DNA of 36,607 nt from Flavobacteriales bacterium (GCA_947463065.1 CANHSF010000007.1:1-36607), one strand, 5' to 3'; shown: positions 1-9,132, counted from the first letter of the stretch. Program-made: numbers and translations. Notes: generated by a model not told the origin, from the letters alone.

Positions 1-1125
1 AAAGGGTGTATCGATGATAATGGAGACCACATTACCCGCCAAAATACCGAGTACAATACCAATGGCCCCTCCGATTTGACCGATCAAAATGGCTTCGATC
101 AAAAACTGACGTCGAATAATCGCAGCAGAGGCACCAATGGCTTTGCGTGTGCCAATTTCGCGCGTGCGTTCGGTCACCGACACCAACATGATATTCATCA
201 AACCAATGGCTGCACCGAGCAAGGTAATGACTCCAATAACAGAAGCACCCAGGGTGATACCCGAAATCAATTCATTGAGATCTTGCGCCATGCGATCGCT
301 TTTGATCAGTTCAAAACTTTCCTCCTCGCCCAAATCGTCTTTGCGAATGATACGCATCCAACCGGCAGCTTCCGACATGGCCTTGTCCAATTGGTCCACC
401 TTGTTGACCCGCACATTGATGCGGTATTCTGTTTCGTCGCTATTAAAATTCTTGCGCACGTTGCTCACAGGAATGAGACACTGATTGTCGCCTGCTATCC
501 CCAGCGTATTGCCTTTGGATTTGAGCACACCAATGATTTCATACTGAAATTGCCCGATATACATTTTTTCCCCAATGGGAGAAGGCCGATCTTTAAACAA
601 TTTCGTGATAATGTCCTGGCCCAAGATCACCACATTGCTGCCATTTTCCAACTCCGATGGCGCCAGATTGCGTCCCGATTCCAAGGTAAAACCAGAAAGT
701 TCCAAGTAACTCGGGTCGCATCCAATGACTTTGACATTGGGGTTGCTTTCGTTGCCATTGGCCTTGAGTTTGGCATTGTAGGAAGCCACGGCCGACATAC
801 TTACATTGGCATCGAAGGCGTATTGATCAATAAAAGCCTTGGCCTCTTCATAGTTGATGACTTCACTCACCCTTTGGCGCATGCCGTGCCGACCGCCTTG
901 TCCAGTTACACCAGCCGAATAAATGGTAAACGTATTGCTCCCCATGCGCGAAAACTCCTGATTGACTTTGTTTTCCAACGCTTTAGTTGCGGTAATCATG
1001 GCCACCAACGCCATAATCCCGATGGCAATAATGGCCACCGTGATGATGGTCCGCAGGGTCTGACTGCCCAAGGCCCGCCATGCAATGCGCAAATTCTCTA
1101 TGTTGGTGTGTATACTGCGGTTCAT
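1..1125 (-). CDS. MacB/FtsX-type ABC transporter permease (3' end cut by window)
   Basis: My translation of the minus strand gives 375 codons, open to the window edge. It begins MNRSIHTNIENLRIAWRALG, followed by a hydrophobic helix (TIITVAIIAIGIMALVAMI), a large extracytoplasmic MacB_PCD-like domain, and then C-terminal helices with the FtsX-family segment TERTREIGTRKAIGA. This layout (one helix, periplasmic domain, then three helices) is that of MacB/LolC-type permeases, which work with a separate ATPase in mechanotransmission or export at the inner membrane. Family members are about 400-410 aa, so only the last helix is probably missing. The ATPase partner is not visible and may lie beyond the left edge. 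The substrate cannot be told. The ORF track missed the gene because its stop is outside the window; the + ORF at 76-1140 is its shadow. Confidence 0.93.
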   Translation of the reverse strand, partial: MNRSIHTNIENLRIAWRALGSQTLRTIITVAIIAIGIMALVAMITATKALENKVNQEFSRMGSNTFTIYSAGVTGQGGRHGMRQRVSEVINYEEAKAFIDQYAFDANVSMSAVASYNAKLKANGNESNPNVKVIGCDPSYLELSGFTLESGRNLAPSELENGSNVVILGQDIITKLFKDRPSPIGEKMYIGQFQYEIIGVLKSKGNTLGIAGDNQCLIPVSNVRKNFNSDETEYRINVRVNKVDQLDKAMSEAAGWMRIIRKDDLGEEESFELIKSDRMAQDLNELISGITLGASVIGVITLLGAAIGLMNIMLVSVTERTREIGTRKAIGASAAIIRRQFLIEAILIGQIGGAIGIVLGILAGNVVSIIIDTPF

Positions 1126-1131
1126 CCGATG

Positions 1132-1139
1132 CAAACGTA
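1132..1139 (-). promoter_or_regulatory. -7 box (TACGTTTG) of the ABC permease gene
   Basis: The minus strand reads TACGTTTG, an exact match to the Bacteroidota -7 consensus TAnnTTTG, ending 6 nt before the ATG. No TTG element at the usual -33 distance is evident. Transcription would start almost at the start codon. Confidence 0.45.
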
Positions 1140-1253
1140 ATCAATGCAAGCCGATCTTTGACATCTATTCCACCAATGGCCTTGAGCACAGAGGAAAGGC
1201 AAAAGACCCCGAAAAATCTCCACTAAAACATCGGAATTCGAACAAATAAAGCC

Positions 1254-1283
1254 TTTGAATTTGAGCATCCTGCCGTACATTCG
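1254..1283 (+). promoter_or_regulatory. Probable promoter of the aconitase gene
   Basis: TTTG at 1254-1257 is followed after 18 nt by TACATTCG at 1276-1283. This is one mismatch from the -7 consensus TAnnTTTG with an acceptable -33/-7 spacing. The predicted transcript start is about 1288, leaving a roughly 20-nt leader to the ATG at 1309. This also argues against the upstream ATG at 1255 used by the ORF track, which lies inside the promoter. Confidence 0.5.
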
Positions 1284-1308
1284 CGCCTGTAAAAAATCTG
1301 CAAAATTC

Positions 1309-3576
1309 ATGAGTAAAGTTTTCGACCTCGAAATGATTCAAGCGGTATACAGCCGCTTCCCGGAGCGCATTGCTGCAGCCCGTCAAGTGGTAAACAAACC
1401 CTTAACACTCACCGAAAAAATATTGTACGCCCACCTGTGGGATGGCGCGGCAAAAGAAGCATACAAACGCGGCGGCAGTTATGTGGACTTCGCACCAGAC
1501 CGCGTGGCCATGCAAGACGCAACAGCGCAAATGGCCTTGTTGCAATTCATGCAAGCGGGCCGCAAACAAGTCGCTGTACCCAGCACTGTGCACTGCGACC
1601 ACTTGATCCAAGCCCGCGTAGGTGCTGGTCAAGATTTGCAAGAAGCCTTGAACAAAAACAATGAAGTCTTCAACTTCTTGTCTTCTATTTCCAACAAATA
1701 CGGCATCGGATTCTGGAAACCCGGTGCAGGTATCATCCACCAAGTGGTATTGGAAAATTACGCCTTCCCTGGCGGAATGATGATCGGTACCGACTCGCAC
1801 ACTGTAAATGCAGGTGGTTTGGGTATGGTGGCCATCGGAGTGGGCGGCGCCGATGCAATGGATGTTATGGCTGGCATGGCGTGGGAATTGAAGTTCCCCA
1901 AATTGATCGGAATCAAGTTGACCGGTAAATTGTCGGGCTGGGCATCGGCCAAAGACGTGATCCTAAAAGTAGCGGGTATTCTCACTGTAAAAGGTGGTAC
2001 AGGCTGCATCGTGGAATATTTTGGCGAAGGCGCGCAATCGCTCAGCTGCACCGGCAAAGGAACCATTTGTAATATGGGTGCTGAAATTGGAGCCACCACT
2101 TCCACTTTTGGATACGACGAAAGCATGGAGCGTTACCTTCGTTCGACAGGCCGTGATGCCGTTGCCGATATGGCCAATGGCATCCGCGAGCACTTGACCG
2201 GCGACGATGAAGTGTACGCCAATCCTAGCGCATATTTCGATCAAGTCATCGAAATTAACTTGAGTGAATTGGAGCCCCATTTGAACGGACCATTTACACC
2301 AGACTTGGCTACTCCAATTTCAAAAATGAAAGAAGAAGCCGCCAAGAACAACTGGCCCACCAAAGTTGAAGTCGGATTGATTGGTTCATGCACCAACAGC
2401 TCATACGAAGACATTGCACGCTCTGCAAGTTTGGCCAAACAAGCTCTGGCCAAAAACCTCAAACCCAAAGCCGAATTCAGCATTACCCCCGGTAGCGAAT
2501 TGGTGCGTTCGACCATTCAACGCGATGGTTTCATCGACACCTTTGATCAAATGGGTGCTACTGTTTACAGCAATGCGTGTGGTCCATGCATTGGAATGTG
2601 GGCGCGCGTAGGAGCAGAGAAAAAAGAAAAGAATACCATCGTACACAGCTTCAATCGCAATTTCCAAAGCCGCAACGATGGCAATCCGAATACCTTGGCC
2701 TTCGTGGCATCACCTGAGTTGACGACCGCATTGGCCATTGCAGGTGACTTGACCTTCAATCCGATGACCGACAAACTCATCAACGAAAAAGGCGAGGAGG
2801 TGATGTTGGATGCACCATCAGGCGATGAGTTGCCCACAAAAGGATTCTACGCTGACGACGCTGGTTACCAAGCTCCCGCGGCCGATGGCAGTGGCGTACA
2901 AATCGCAGTAGATCCAGCATCGGAGCGTTTGCAATTGCTCGATCCGTTTGGCGATTGGGATGGCCAAAACATCACCAATGCCCGTGTGTTGATCAAAGCC
3001 AAAGGCAAGTGCACCACTGACCACATTTCGATGGCTGGTCCATGGTTGCGTTTCCGCGGTCATTTGGACAATATCGCCAACAATACCTTGATCGGTGCCA
3101 CCAACTTCTTCAACGGCGAAATCAACAAAGTAAAAAATCAATTGACTGGCGAATACGGCGAAGTCCCAGCAGTTCAGCGTGCCTACAAAGCAGCAGGAGT
3201 TCCAACCATTGTGGTGGGCGATCAGAACTACGGCGAAGGTTCATCGCGCGAGCATGCGGCTATGCAACCGCGCCACTTGGGTGTAAAAGCCATTTTGGTG
3301 AAATCGTTTGCACGCATCCACGAAACCAATTTGAAGAAACAAGGGATGTTGGCGTTGACCTTCAGCAATGAGGCCGATTACGACAAAATCCAGGAGAATG
3401 ACCAAATCGACTTCATCGACTTGACGGCATTTGCACCAGAAAAACCATTGCATTTGAAACTCAAGCATGCAGATGGCAGTGAAGACACTATTGCAGTGAA
3501 TCACACCTACAATGCGCAACAAATCGAATGGTTCAAAGCCGGCGGAGCGCTGAACTTGATCCGCAAGAGTTTGTAA
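1309..3576 (+). CDS. acn: Aconitate hydratase (mitochondrial-type aconitase)
   Basis: This enzyme of the TCA cycle converts citrate to isocitrate through cis-aconitate, using a [4Fe-4S] cluster in the cytoplasm. The start [17 protein letters not shown] at 1309 is preferred over the ATG at 1255: it gives a 755-aa protein of the usual family size, and the 18 extra residues fall within the promoter. The three cluster ligands are visible as C361 in [10 protein letters not shown] and C424/C427 in [10 protein letters not shown]; the 63- and 3-residue spacings match mitochondrial aconitase. The C-terminal swivel domain contains [15 protein letters not shown], with the substrate-binding Ser/Arg motif. 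Length and motifs place it with the mitochondrial aconitases rather than the roughly 890-aa AcnA/IRP or AcnB types. It appears monocistronic, with its own promoter and a strong terminator. Nothing appears broken. Confidence 0.97.
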   Translation: MSKVFDLEMIQAVYSRFPERIAAARQVVNKPLTLTEKILYAHLWDGAAKEAYKRGGSYVDFAPDRVAMQDATAQMALLQFMQAGRKQVAVPSTVHCDHLIQARVGAGQDLQEALNKNNEVFNFLSSISNKYGIGFWKPGAGIIHQVVLENYAFPGGMMIGTDSHTVNAGGLGMVAIGVGGADAMDVMAGMAWELKFPKLIGIKLTGKLSGWASAKDVILKVAGILTVKGGTGCIVEYFGEGAQSLSCTGKGTICNMGAEIGATTSTFGYDESMERYLRSTGRDAVADMANGIREHLTGDDEVYANPSAYFDQVIEINLSELEPHLNGPFTPDLATPISKMKEEAAKNNWPTKVEVGLIGSCTNSSYEDIARSASLAKQALAKNLKPKAEFSITPGSELVRSTIQRDGFIDTFDQMGATVYSNACGPCIGMWARVGAEKKEKNTIVHSFNRNFQSRNDGNPNTLAFVASPELTTALAIAGDLTFNPMTDKLINEKGEEVMLDAPSGDELPTKGFYADDAGYQAPAADGSGVQIAVDPASERLQLLDPFGDWDGQNITNARVLIKAKGKCTTDHISMAGPWLRFRGHLDNIANNTLIGATNFFNGEINKVKNQLTGEYGEVPAVQRAYKAAGVPTIVVGDQNYGEGSSREHAAMQPRHLGVKAILVKSFARIHETNLKKQGMLALTFSNEADYDKIQENDQIDFIDLTAFAPEKPLHLKLKHADGSEDTIAVNHTYNAQQIEWFKAGGALNLIRKSL

Positions 3577-3595
3577 ATTAAATCGTCTTAAAATA

Positions 3596-3627
3596 AAAAG
3601 AGCCATCCTACGATGGCTCTTTTTTTT
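3596..3627. terminator. Bidirectional intrinsic terminator
   Basis: An 11-bp perfect stem (AAAGAGCCATC / GATGGCTCTTT) with a CTAC loop is followed by a T run on the + strand and preceded by an A-rich run. It can therefore terminate both the aconitase gene (+) and the convergent gene ending at 3665 (-). Confidence 0.9.
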
Positions 3628-3664
3628 ATACCTCGAAAATACAATTCAATCCATATTGGCGCTT

Positions 3665-6600
3665 TCATCGCACATGCATCATCGGCACTCGCAATGTGTG
3701 TTGGCCATCGCTGACGATTACCGTATACCATCCTTCACTCAACTGCGCTGTATCGATGCGCACCTCCTCACCCTCGTAACGGCGCTGGATAGTTATAGCT
3801 TGCGCCACTTTGCCCATTACATCCACCACATGGATCTGGAGTGAACGATCTAAACCATGCGCACGAAGCATTGCATGAGTGGTGTTGGGATTGGGATAAA
3901 CGTGTACACCGATGTCGCTTTTACTGGTTTCATCCACCGTCACGAGATTGGTATTCCAGTTGAAGTGATGAATAATCTCTTTGCCAAAATCATTTTCAAA
4001 ATTGATGAAATCCAATCCCGAAATACGGTCCAATTTGCAGTTGCCATTGCCATCGTTGTTGGCGAAGAAACTCAATCCGTCTTCCCCTGAATCGCGCAAG
4101 TGGAACATATAACAACCGCTGTTCAATTGCAGTGTATCGCGATACGTCGTGTTGGGCGCGGGAAAATTACTCCGCTCAAATACAACATTGCCCGCACCAT
4201 CGTACAGCGTATAACTGCTCTCCAAATTGCTGGCGTTGGTTTTCAATTGAATGATCAAGCGGTTGTCATCCAAATCCGGATATTGATACGTCGCTGGGCG
4301 ATAAAAATAACTTTCACCATAATTGTTGCTCGGATTATCATCAGCTCCATCTGCGCTTAAGCCCAGTTGAATGTAAAAGGTAAGCAAGGTTTCGTCGTCG
4401 CCCCACCACATGGTATTGTCCGTGGTGGTCAATTCTACAATCTCGCTTTCCATAAAGTCCAAAGACCCCGTCCAGTGGTAGGTCTGTGGTTCGCCGCCCT
4501 CTACGCCGAAGACAATATTGAGATCTGTCAACGGCTGGGCTCCCTTGTTGCGCAATACAAACCGTGGACGATTGCACATGGGATTCCAGCGGCTATGGAT
4601 GAGCTGAGCACTGGGAGCAAGTATTTGATCAATCTCAGGATCATGTTGATGGGCTATGGGGCCGTAGCCGATCAAGGTGCCAAAGAACACGTAATTGCCG
4701 TACGGATCGGTCGTGATGTCATAATCTACCGTAAACGTATTGCCCGCTCCCACATGCGGTGTCAATTCAAACTCCTTCGTTGTGCTGTTCATGCCCGGGC
4801 ACCACCCTGCGCGATCGTAAATCCACGTGCCGCCTTGCGGATACAACGGGTTATCCGCACATTCCTGTAAAATGTCCCACGTTGCAATCGGCGTATTGTT
4901 GACCTCCACCGTTTGCATGTTGTTGCAAAACTCACCGCAATTGTTGTTGTCAAAACCGAAGCCATGCCCCGTATTGGTGGTCAACAATTTCCATGATGTC
5001 TCTCCTATTTGTTTTTCGATGGTCTGCGTTGTGACTTGCTGATCAAAAGTGGATAGATTGTAATTGCCATCCCACACTCTTTCAACACGCAATACCTCAC
5101 GTGCGGGAGTGCCTTCGATAAATACAAATTTCATGTCCAACAACTCTTGCCAATTGCCGGCTTCCAACTCCACTGAATCGCGCAGCAACGGCGCAAAATC
5201 GGTGACATCGGTAACCCATGTCCAACCGTTATCACCAAGGTCCAAACCGATTCCATACATCGTAATGAATCGATTCAATTCATAGCGATCGATGATTTCG
5301 AAAGGACGTTGATAATACGACCACGTGCTGTTTTGCAATGTGCTTTCCAAGCTTGTTGCCGCACTATCGATGATGGTTCCGTTGGCATCATAGGTATACG
5401 TATAGGCATTGGTCCACACCAAGGTGTTGCTGATCACCGTCGGGGTATAATCACTGATGATGTATTCGGTCAAAACCGAAGGGTTGTGCTCAATGGGCCA
5501 ACTCTGTTCGACCATGATTTGCGACCATGCCGCCGTACCATTGAAAAAACGCATCACAGGGCGCTCTTGATCGATGATTGCATTGCGCCACCATGTCGCT
5601 GCATCATAGTGTAAACGCTGGGGATTGCCTATCACGATGCCATGGTGATTGTTGCCGCTTTCGTCTTGCACATAGGCACTGATTGGTCCATCAAAGGAAT
5701 ACATGCACTGCAAATTGGCCCAAGCCGGATGCGAAGAGTTGATGTCGGTGTTGATCCAAGCAGCGATGGTGGCGGCATCCAACTCTACATTCCAAATGGC
5801 AAATTCATCTACCGCACCACGATAGTGATTGGTCCAACTCTTAGCCGCACCGAGTGCAAATGCGGTGATGCCAGCCATAGCATTGTCCAAATTGGAACCG
5901 CTATGCCAAAGCACGCCATTGAGATAAATTTTCATGGAACCTGTTGTGGTGTTTTTGGTAAATGCCCAGTGGTTCCAAACCCCTTCGTAACTCGATGCCG
6001 CAGCGGCTTTGTCGATGCGATCGTATCCACCATTGTTGCCCGCATCCCAATACACACGTCCATTGCTCCAAGGCAAGTGCACATTCAGTTGGCGTTCATT
6101 GCTCGCTCCTACGCCTTCAAACACGGTTCCATCGGTAGGTTGAACATCGGCATCGCCATTAATCCAAAACGCGATGGTGATTTGATCCGATACATTTTCG
6201 AATGCAGCCGCGGGCACTTCGATGCGGTCGTTTCCATTGAAATGAATATACCGTTCGTCTCCCGCGCTACCGATATGACAATCGTATGCCGCGTTCTCCA
6301 GCGCAAACAAAGGTTCTGCAACCGATTGTGGATTGGCATACGACCATTCGAGCAAAAGATCACTGGCACCATCCCATGTCCACGGATTGATGAGGGTGAA
6401 GTTGAGCCAACCATCGCTCGATACTTCTGTGACACCGTTGTACAAGGTTGTCCAATTGGCATTGTCCCATTGGGTGATGGCGGCTTGATTGACCCATTTG
6501 CCTTTGATGACCAAGGGCAAATAACTTGAAGGAACATCCACCTCCGTTGAAAGCGAAAATTGCACAATATCGCCCGCTTGCAAACCCGCATTAATCAAAT

Positions 6601-7138
6601 CGCTTGCATGGTAAAGGTATTGTTGTCTGCTCATGGCATCGCTGCGCAAAGGTCCAAGGCCCAAGGCGTTCGCATTGGAGGTGATGGCGTACGATTCGTT
6701 TTCGATGACCAATTGTCCTGCTGGCAAGGTCACATTTTGGGAATCGAATACGGGTACCGTTGAATACACAACAGCATCAAAATTCTGACCATCGATTAAA
6801 TAACGCGGATGGGTTGTCGCCACCGAATCCATTACGCCGGTGTGATCATAGAGATAGGTATACGTCAGGTAATCCCATTCACCGCAGGGGAATCCAAGAT
6901 TACCCGCTGTCCCATCCTCGAAGCACTTGAGATTGTAGTACATCAAGATTTTTTGATAGGTGATCCCATTGTCGGAAGCAGGAAATTCAAACCACCGACG
7001 ACCCGGTGAGTCATATGCCGTTTGCGGATTGTTTTGCGCTGCGTGGGTAAAGGTTTGAACAATAGTCGTGTCGGCAGTTTGAGCGACAAGCGCCTGAGCC
7101 AACACCATTGCGGATAGAAAGGTAAGCGTGCGAATCAT
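3665..7138 (-). CDS. Secreted PNGase F-like protein with LamG-like insertion and T9SS sorting domain
   Basis: The 1157-aa protein begins with a signal peptide (MIRTLTFLSAMVLAQALVAQ). An N-terminal region up to about residue 290 resembles the PNGF_N domain, including CGEWDYLTYTYLYDHTG around residues 85-101; D89 sits where PNGase F has its catalytic Asp in an EWD-type motif. Residues about 300-475 form a concanavalin-like LamG/jelly-roll domain (ITIAFWING, WNHWAFTKN, MKIYLNG, VDEFAIWN). The PNGF_C-like part follows at about 680-880, with TGHGFGFDNNNCGEFC and GTWIYDRAGWCPGMN. The last 80 residues (VYPNPNTTHAMLRAHG to VPMMHVR) are a T9SS type A sorting domain. PNGase F removes N-glycans from glycoproteins, so activity on glycoproteins outside the cell is plausible but unproven. 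The catalytic residue assignments are by motif position only. The gene is monocistronic, between a terminator and its own promoter. Confidence 0.85.
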   Translation of the reverse strand: MIRTLTFLSAMVLAQALVAQTADTTIVQTFTHAAQNNPQTAYDSPGRRWFEFPASDNGITYQKILMYYNLKCFEDGTAGNLGFPCGEWDYLTYTYLYDHTGVMDSVATTHPRYLIDGQNFDAVVYSTVPVFDSQNVTLPAGQLVIENESYAITSNANALGLGPLRSDAMSRQQYLYHASDLINAGLQAGDIVQFSLSTEVDVPSSYLPLVIKGKWVNQAAITQWDNANWTTLYNGVTEVSSDGWLNFTLINPWTWDGASDLLLEWSYANPQSVAEPLFALENAAYDCHIGSAGDERYIHFNGNDRIEVPAAAFENVSDQITIAFWINGDADVQPTDGTVFEGVGASNERQLNVHLPWSNGRVYWDAGNNGGYDRIDKAAAASSYEGVWNHWAFTKNTTTGSMKIYLNGVLWHSGSNLDNAMAGITAFALGAAKSWTNHYRGAVDEFAIWNVELDAATIAAWINTDINSSHPAWANLQCMYSFDGPISAYVQDESGNNHHGIVIGNPQRLHYDAATWWRNAIIDQERPVMRFFNGTAAWSQIMVEQSWPIEHNPSVLTEYIISDYTPTVISNTLVWTNAYTYTYDANGTIIDSAATSLESTLQNSTWSYYQRPFEIIDRYELNRFITMYGIGLDLGDNGWTWVTDVTDFAPLLRDSVELEAGNWQELLDMKFVFIEGTPAREVLRVERVWDGNYNLSTFDQQVTTQTIEKQIGETSWKLLTTNTGHGFGFDNNNCGEFCNNMQTVEVNNTPIATWDILQECADNPLYPQGGTWIYDRAGWCPGMNSTTKEFELTPHVGAGNTFTVDYDITTDPYGNYVFFGTLIGYGPIAHQHDPEIDQILAPSAQLIHSRWNPMCNRPRFVLRNKGAQPLTDLNIVFGVEGGEPQTYHWTGSLDFMESEIVELTTTDNTMWWGDDETLLTFYIQLGLSADGADDNPSNNYGESYFYRPATYQYPDLDDNRLIIQLKTNASNLESSYTLYDGAGNVVFERSNFPAPNTTYRDTLQLNSGCYMFHLRDSGEDGLSFFANNDGNGNCKLDRISGLDFINFENDFGKEIIHHFNWNTNLVTVDETSKSDIGVHVYPNPNTTHAMLRAHGLDRSLQIHVVDVMGKVAQAITIQRRYEGEEVRIDTAQLSEGWYTVIVSDGQHTLRVPMMHVR

Positions 7139-7154
7139 GATTCAAAGAAAAGCA

Positions 7155-7185
7155 AAAAGCTATTGATCACCGCTATCAACTGCAA
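7155..7185 (-). promoter_or_regulatory. Probable promoter of the PNGase F-like gene
   Basis: Read on the minus strand, a TTG (7183-7185) is followed after 20 nt by TAGCTTTT (7155-7162), one mismatch from TAnnTTTG. The predicted transcript start is about 10 nt upstream of the ATG at 7138. Confidence 0.4.
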
Positions 7186-7277
7186 TGAAATCTGATAGAT
7201 CCTTGTTAGCCTGAGCCAGGAGATGCGATGGTTTACGAGTTTCATCTAGCGCCCATTCAGAAAGGCCTGAACTGTCG

Positions 7278-7285
7278 TACTTTTA
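7278..7285 (+). promoter_or_regulatory. Possible -7 box (TACTTTTA) of the beta-barrel gene
   Basis: TACTTTTA differs from TAnnTTTG only at the last base and lies 4 nt before the ATG at 7290, giving an essentially leaderless mRNA. The -33 element is not clear. Confidence 0.3.
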
Positions 7286-7289
7286 CACC

Positions 7290-7952
7290 ATGAAAATTCA
7301 CTTGGCCGCGATAATCCTTGCCTTTTGGGGCATTCAAGCTAGCGCACAATCCAACAGCTTTGCTTCTGTCGTTCACATTGGCGGGGGCATTGGATATAGC
7401 CAGTTTGGACTGTTCAGCAAGGCCCTCGAATTGGGTTCTGATGGTCAATTTTCTGAAACCAAAGTCTATCCGGCCTATACCGGGTATTTCGACTATCAAA
7501 TGCATCGTCGATTCAGCATTGGCGTCAGCGGCGGTTACCAATCTTTGCAACAACGTGTAGACGACTTTACGTATGACATCGATGGCGAACAGCAAACGGT
7601 CGAATCCTTTTATTATCGGCTCAATCGTACCAATGCGGGTATCCATTTCAGGGTTCATTATGGCAATGACGATGCGCTGGATATCTACTCCGGAATGAAA
7701 ATAGGAGTGAGTATTTTTAAATTACAATTCGATGTTAATGACGCGGCATTATTGTCGGAATTGGAAAACCGAGCAGATGTAGCCCTGTCCACACCTTCCT
7801 TTCAGTTCATATTGTGCGGTTTGCGTTATTACCCCGTGCCCGTGCTAGGCATTCATTTTGAACTGGGCCTTGGAGCACCCGCATTCGTTTCTTCCGGGAT
7901 TTCATTTCGTATTCCCACCACTTCAACCTCCCGAGGATCATCGTTGGATTGA
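7290..7952 (+). CDS. Outer-membrane beta-barrel-like protein, function unknown
   Basis: The 220-aa product starts with a clean signal peptide ending ASAQ (MKIHLAAIILAFWGIQASAQ). The mature part has alternating polar/hydrophobic stretches typical of small porin-like barrels, such as GGGIGYSQFGLF, FSIGVSGGYQSLQ, AGIHFRVHYG, IYSGMKIGVSIFKL and LGIHFELGLGAPAFVSSGISFRI. It resembles the loose outer_membrane_beta_barrel (OMP_b-brl) families abundant in Bacteroidota. The terminal aromatic is displaced by a short polar tail (PTTSTSRGSSLD). No enzyme motif is visible. It is monocistronic, and its last 15 nt overlap the end of the convergent DUF2752 gene. Confidence 0.75.
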   Translation: MKIHLAAIILAFWGIQASAQSNSFASVVHIGGGIGYSQFGLFSKALELGSDGQFSETKVYPAYTGYFDYQMHRRFSIGVSGGYQSLQQRVDDFTYDIDGEQQTVESFYYRLNRTNAGIHFRVHYGNDDALDIYSGMKIGVSIFKLQFDVNDAALLSELENRADVALSTPSFQFILCGLRYYPVPVLGIHFELGLGAPAFVSSGISFRIPTTSTSRGSSLD

Positions 7953-8240
7953 TCTTCGAGCCGCACCAACAATCTTACACATGACCGCAACGTAAAGCGC
8001 AATCAACGTAGGAAAAACGACAATTATTCCCGCATTGAAGGCTCGAGCACCTTGCCAATCCCCGTGGAGCATATGCTGTGTGGCACGTGTTAATCCGCAG
8101 GCAAAACACTCTTGATGAAAGAGCAGCACCGATGGACAGTGGCTTTTGCCGTAATCGAAATGATCGATCGGTAGAGCTAAGAGATAAAAAGGAAGGGCTG
8201 CCCAAATGAACAGCCCGACCCATATGATCAATTTATTCAT
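7938..8240 (-). CDS. DUF2752 family membrane protein
   Basis: The 100-aa protein has an N-terminal hydrophobic segment (LIIWVGLFIWAALPFYLLAL), then the family hallmark region CPSVLLFHQECFACGLTRA with its C-x2-CGLTRA motif, a HGDWQGARAFNAG stretch, and a second hydrophobic segment (IIVVFPTLIALYVAVM). These match DUF2752, a family of small membrane proteins of unknown function with a conserved Cys-rich loop. Its start lies 5 nt after the stop of the YqaE-like gene, so the two form an operon. The 3' end overlaps the convergent beta-barrel gene by 15 nt, and no terminator hairpin separates them. Confidence 0.83.
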   Translation of the reverse strand: MNKLIIWVGLFIWAALPFYLLALPIDHFDYGKSHCPSVLLFHQECFACGLTRATQHMLHGDWQGARAFNAGIIVVFPTLIALYVAVMCKIVGAARRSIQR

Positions 8241-8245
8241 CGGTA

Positions 8246-8821
8246 TTATTTGAACAGCATCACATACAAGGCGTAAATAAGACCGCCGAAATAAGGCACA
8301 AGAATGGTCAGGATCAGGGTAATCCAGAAGTCCTTGTTGATTTTATCGTAAAACAAATACACCCCAAGAGGTGGCAAGAGAAAAGCTATAATGACACAAA
8401 CGATCAAATCCGTTTCTGTCGCTGCGTTTTCAGCTCCAGTCACCTCTTGTGGTGTCGCACGCTGACCCGACCACACTTCATGGGTTGGTTCCTTGACTTC
8501 AGCACGGCTCTTTTTGCTGGCTCTTTTTTCGGTTGCTTTTTTTGTATGAGCGTCTTCAACCACGGGGGGTGTTGGCGCATCAATAGCCACTGGTGCTGTT
8601 TCTGACTCAACAGTGGAGGTCACTGACTGCGCATCACTCTCAAGGGGTTCCGCAACATTTGCATCAGCGAGCTCCTCCTTTTCCACCTGCGTTTTGGCAG
8701 TATGCTTTTGACCCAACCATTCCACATGATATCCTTTGCGATACACGCGTTTATCCACCGAACAAGATGCCATGCCCAATGCGGCAACTGCAATAAAGAA
8801 CCACGTTTTAAACTGTTTCAT
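8246..8821 (-). CDS. Lipoprotein-signal protein with C-terminal YqaE/Pmp3-like membrane hairpin
   Basis: I chose the ATG at 8821 (MKQFKTWFFIAVAALGMASCSVD) because it gives a compact lipoprotein signal with lipobox MASC; the track start at 8830 adds only MVA. After the lipobox come about 110 residues of Glu/Thr/Ala/Lys-rich, low-complexity linker. A C-terminal pair of transmembrane helices follows: DLIVCVIIAFLLPPLGVYLFYDKINKDFWITLILTILVPYFGGLIYALYVMLFK in short overlapping parts. The LLPPLGVYL and PYFGGLIYALYV elements match YqaE/Pmp3 (PF01679) proteins, which are normally about 50-aa membrane peptides linked to stress and membrane potential. Here that module is carried on a lipoprotein-like scaffold, an odd topology. 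It is first in an operon with the DUF2752 gene. Confidence 0.8.
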   Translation of the reverse strand: MKQFKTWFFIAVAALGMASCSVDKRVYRKGYHVEWLGQKHTAKTQVEKEELADANVAEPLESDAQSVTSTVESETAPVAIDAPTPPVVEDAHTKKATEKRASKKSRAEVKEPTHEVWSGQRATPQEVTGAENAATETDLIVCVIIAFLLPPLGVYLFYDKINKDFWITLILTILVPYFGGLIYALYVMLFK

Positions 8822-8839
8822 AGCGACCATCTAGATGCC

Positions 8840-8847
8840 CAAAGCTA
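8840..8847 (-). promoter_or_regulatory. -7 box (TAGCTTTG) of the YqaE-like/DUF2752 operon
   Basis: The minus strand reads TAGCTTTG, an exact TAnnTTTG match, about 18 nt before the ATG at 8821. The -33 element is unclear. The surrounding region carries two copies of CCATCTAGA, at 8828 and 8862. Confidence 0.5.
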
Positions 8848-9119
8848 TGCGATTTTTGGTCCCATCTAGAAAAAAAGACAAGAGTTGTTCACGATTCAAA
8901 ATGAGCTCTTCTTGCGCGTGCAATGGTCTTCGCAATTGGCTCAGCAACTTGGGTGAATGACCGAATCAGAAAAACATGATGATGGCATAACCATCTGCGC
9001 ATGCGCCATTCTTTGGCCGGTTGGTTCCATGGCCTCCAAATGCCTAAATCTGAACTTCATCTGTCCAAATCCCCCCTTCGAATGCATCAAATAATCGCAC
9101 AAAAAAGCCACGAAAGCCT
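8848..9119. other. Intergenic region between divergent operons
   Basis: This stretch separates the minus-strand YqaE-like operon from lpxC/fabZ. The track extends the lpxC/fabZ ORF back to 9001, but the extra residues are unrelated to LpxC and I treat them as non-coding. The only structure seen is the CCATCTAGA direct repeat near the left edge. No RNA gene or terminator is evident. Confidence 0.4.
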
Positions 9120-9127
9120 TAAATTCG
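9120..9127 (+). promoter_or_regulatory. Possible -7 box (TAAATTCG) of the lpxC/fabZ operon
   Basis: TAAATTCG is one mismatch from TAnnTTTG and ends 5 nt before the chosen ATG at 9133. This supports that start and suggests a nearly leaderless transcript. No convincing -33 element was found. Confidence 0.35.
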
Positions 9128-9132
9128 CGGCC

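Noticed and set aside
76-1140. 354-aa + strand ORF
   Set aside because: It is antisense to the ABC permease, which has clear FtsX motifs on the minus strand. The ORF has no recognisable domain.
5642-6529. 295-aa + strand ORF
   Set aside because: It is antisense to the PNGase F-like gene, with no domain signature.
9001-9132. 44-residue N-terminal extension of LpxC/FabZ
   Set aside because: LpxC proteins begin close to the MSSKQRTLKAPVHLQG segment, and a -7-like box lies immediately before that ATG.
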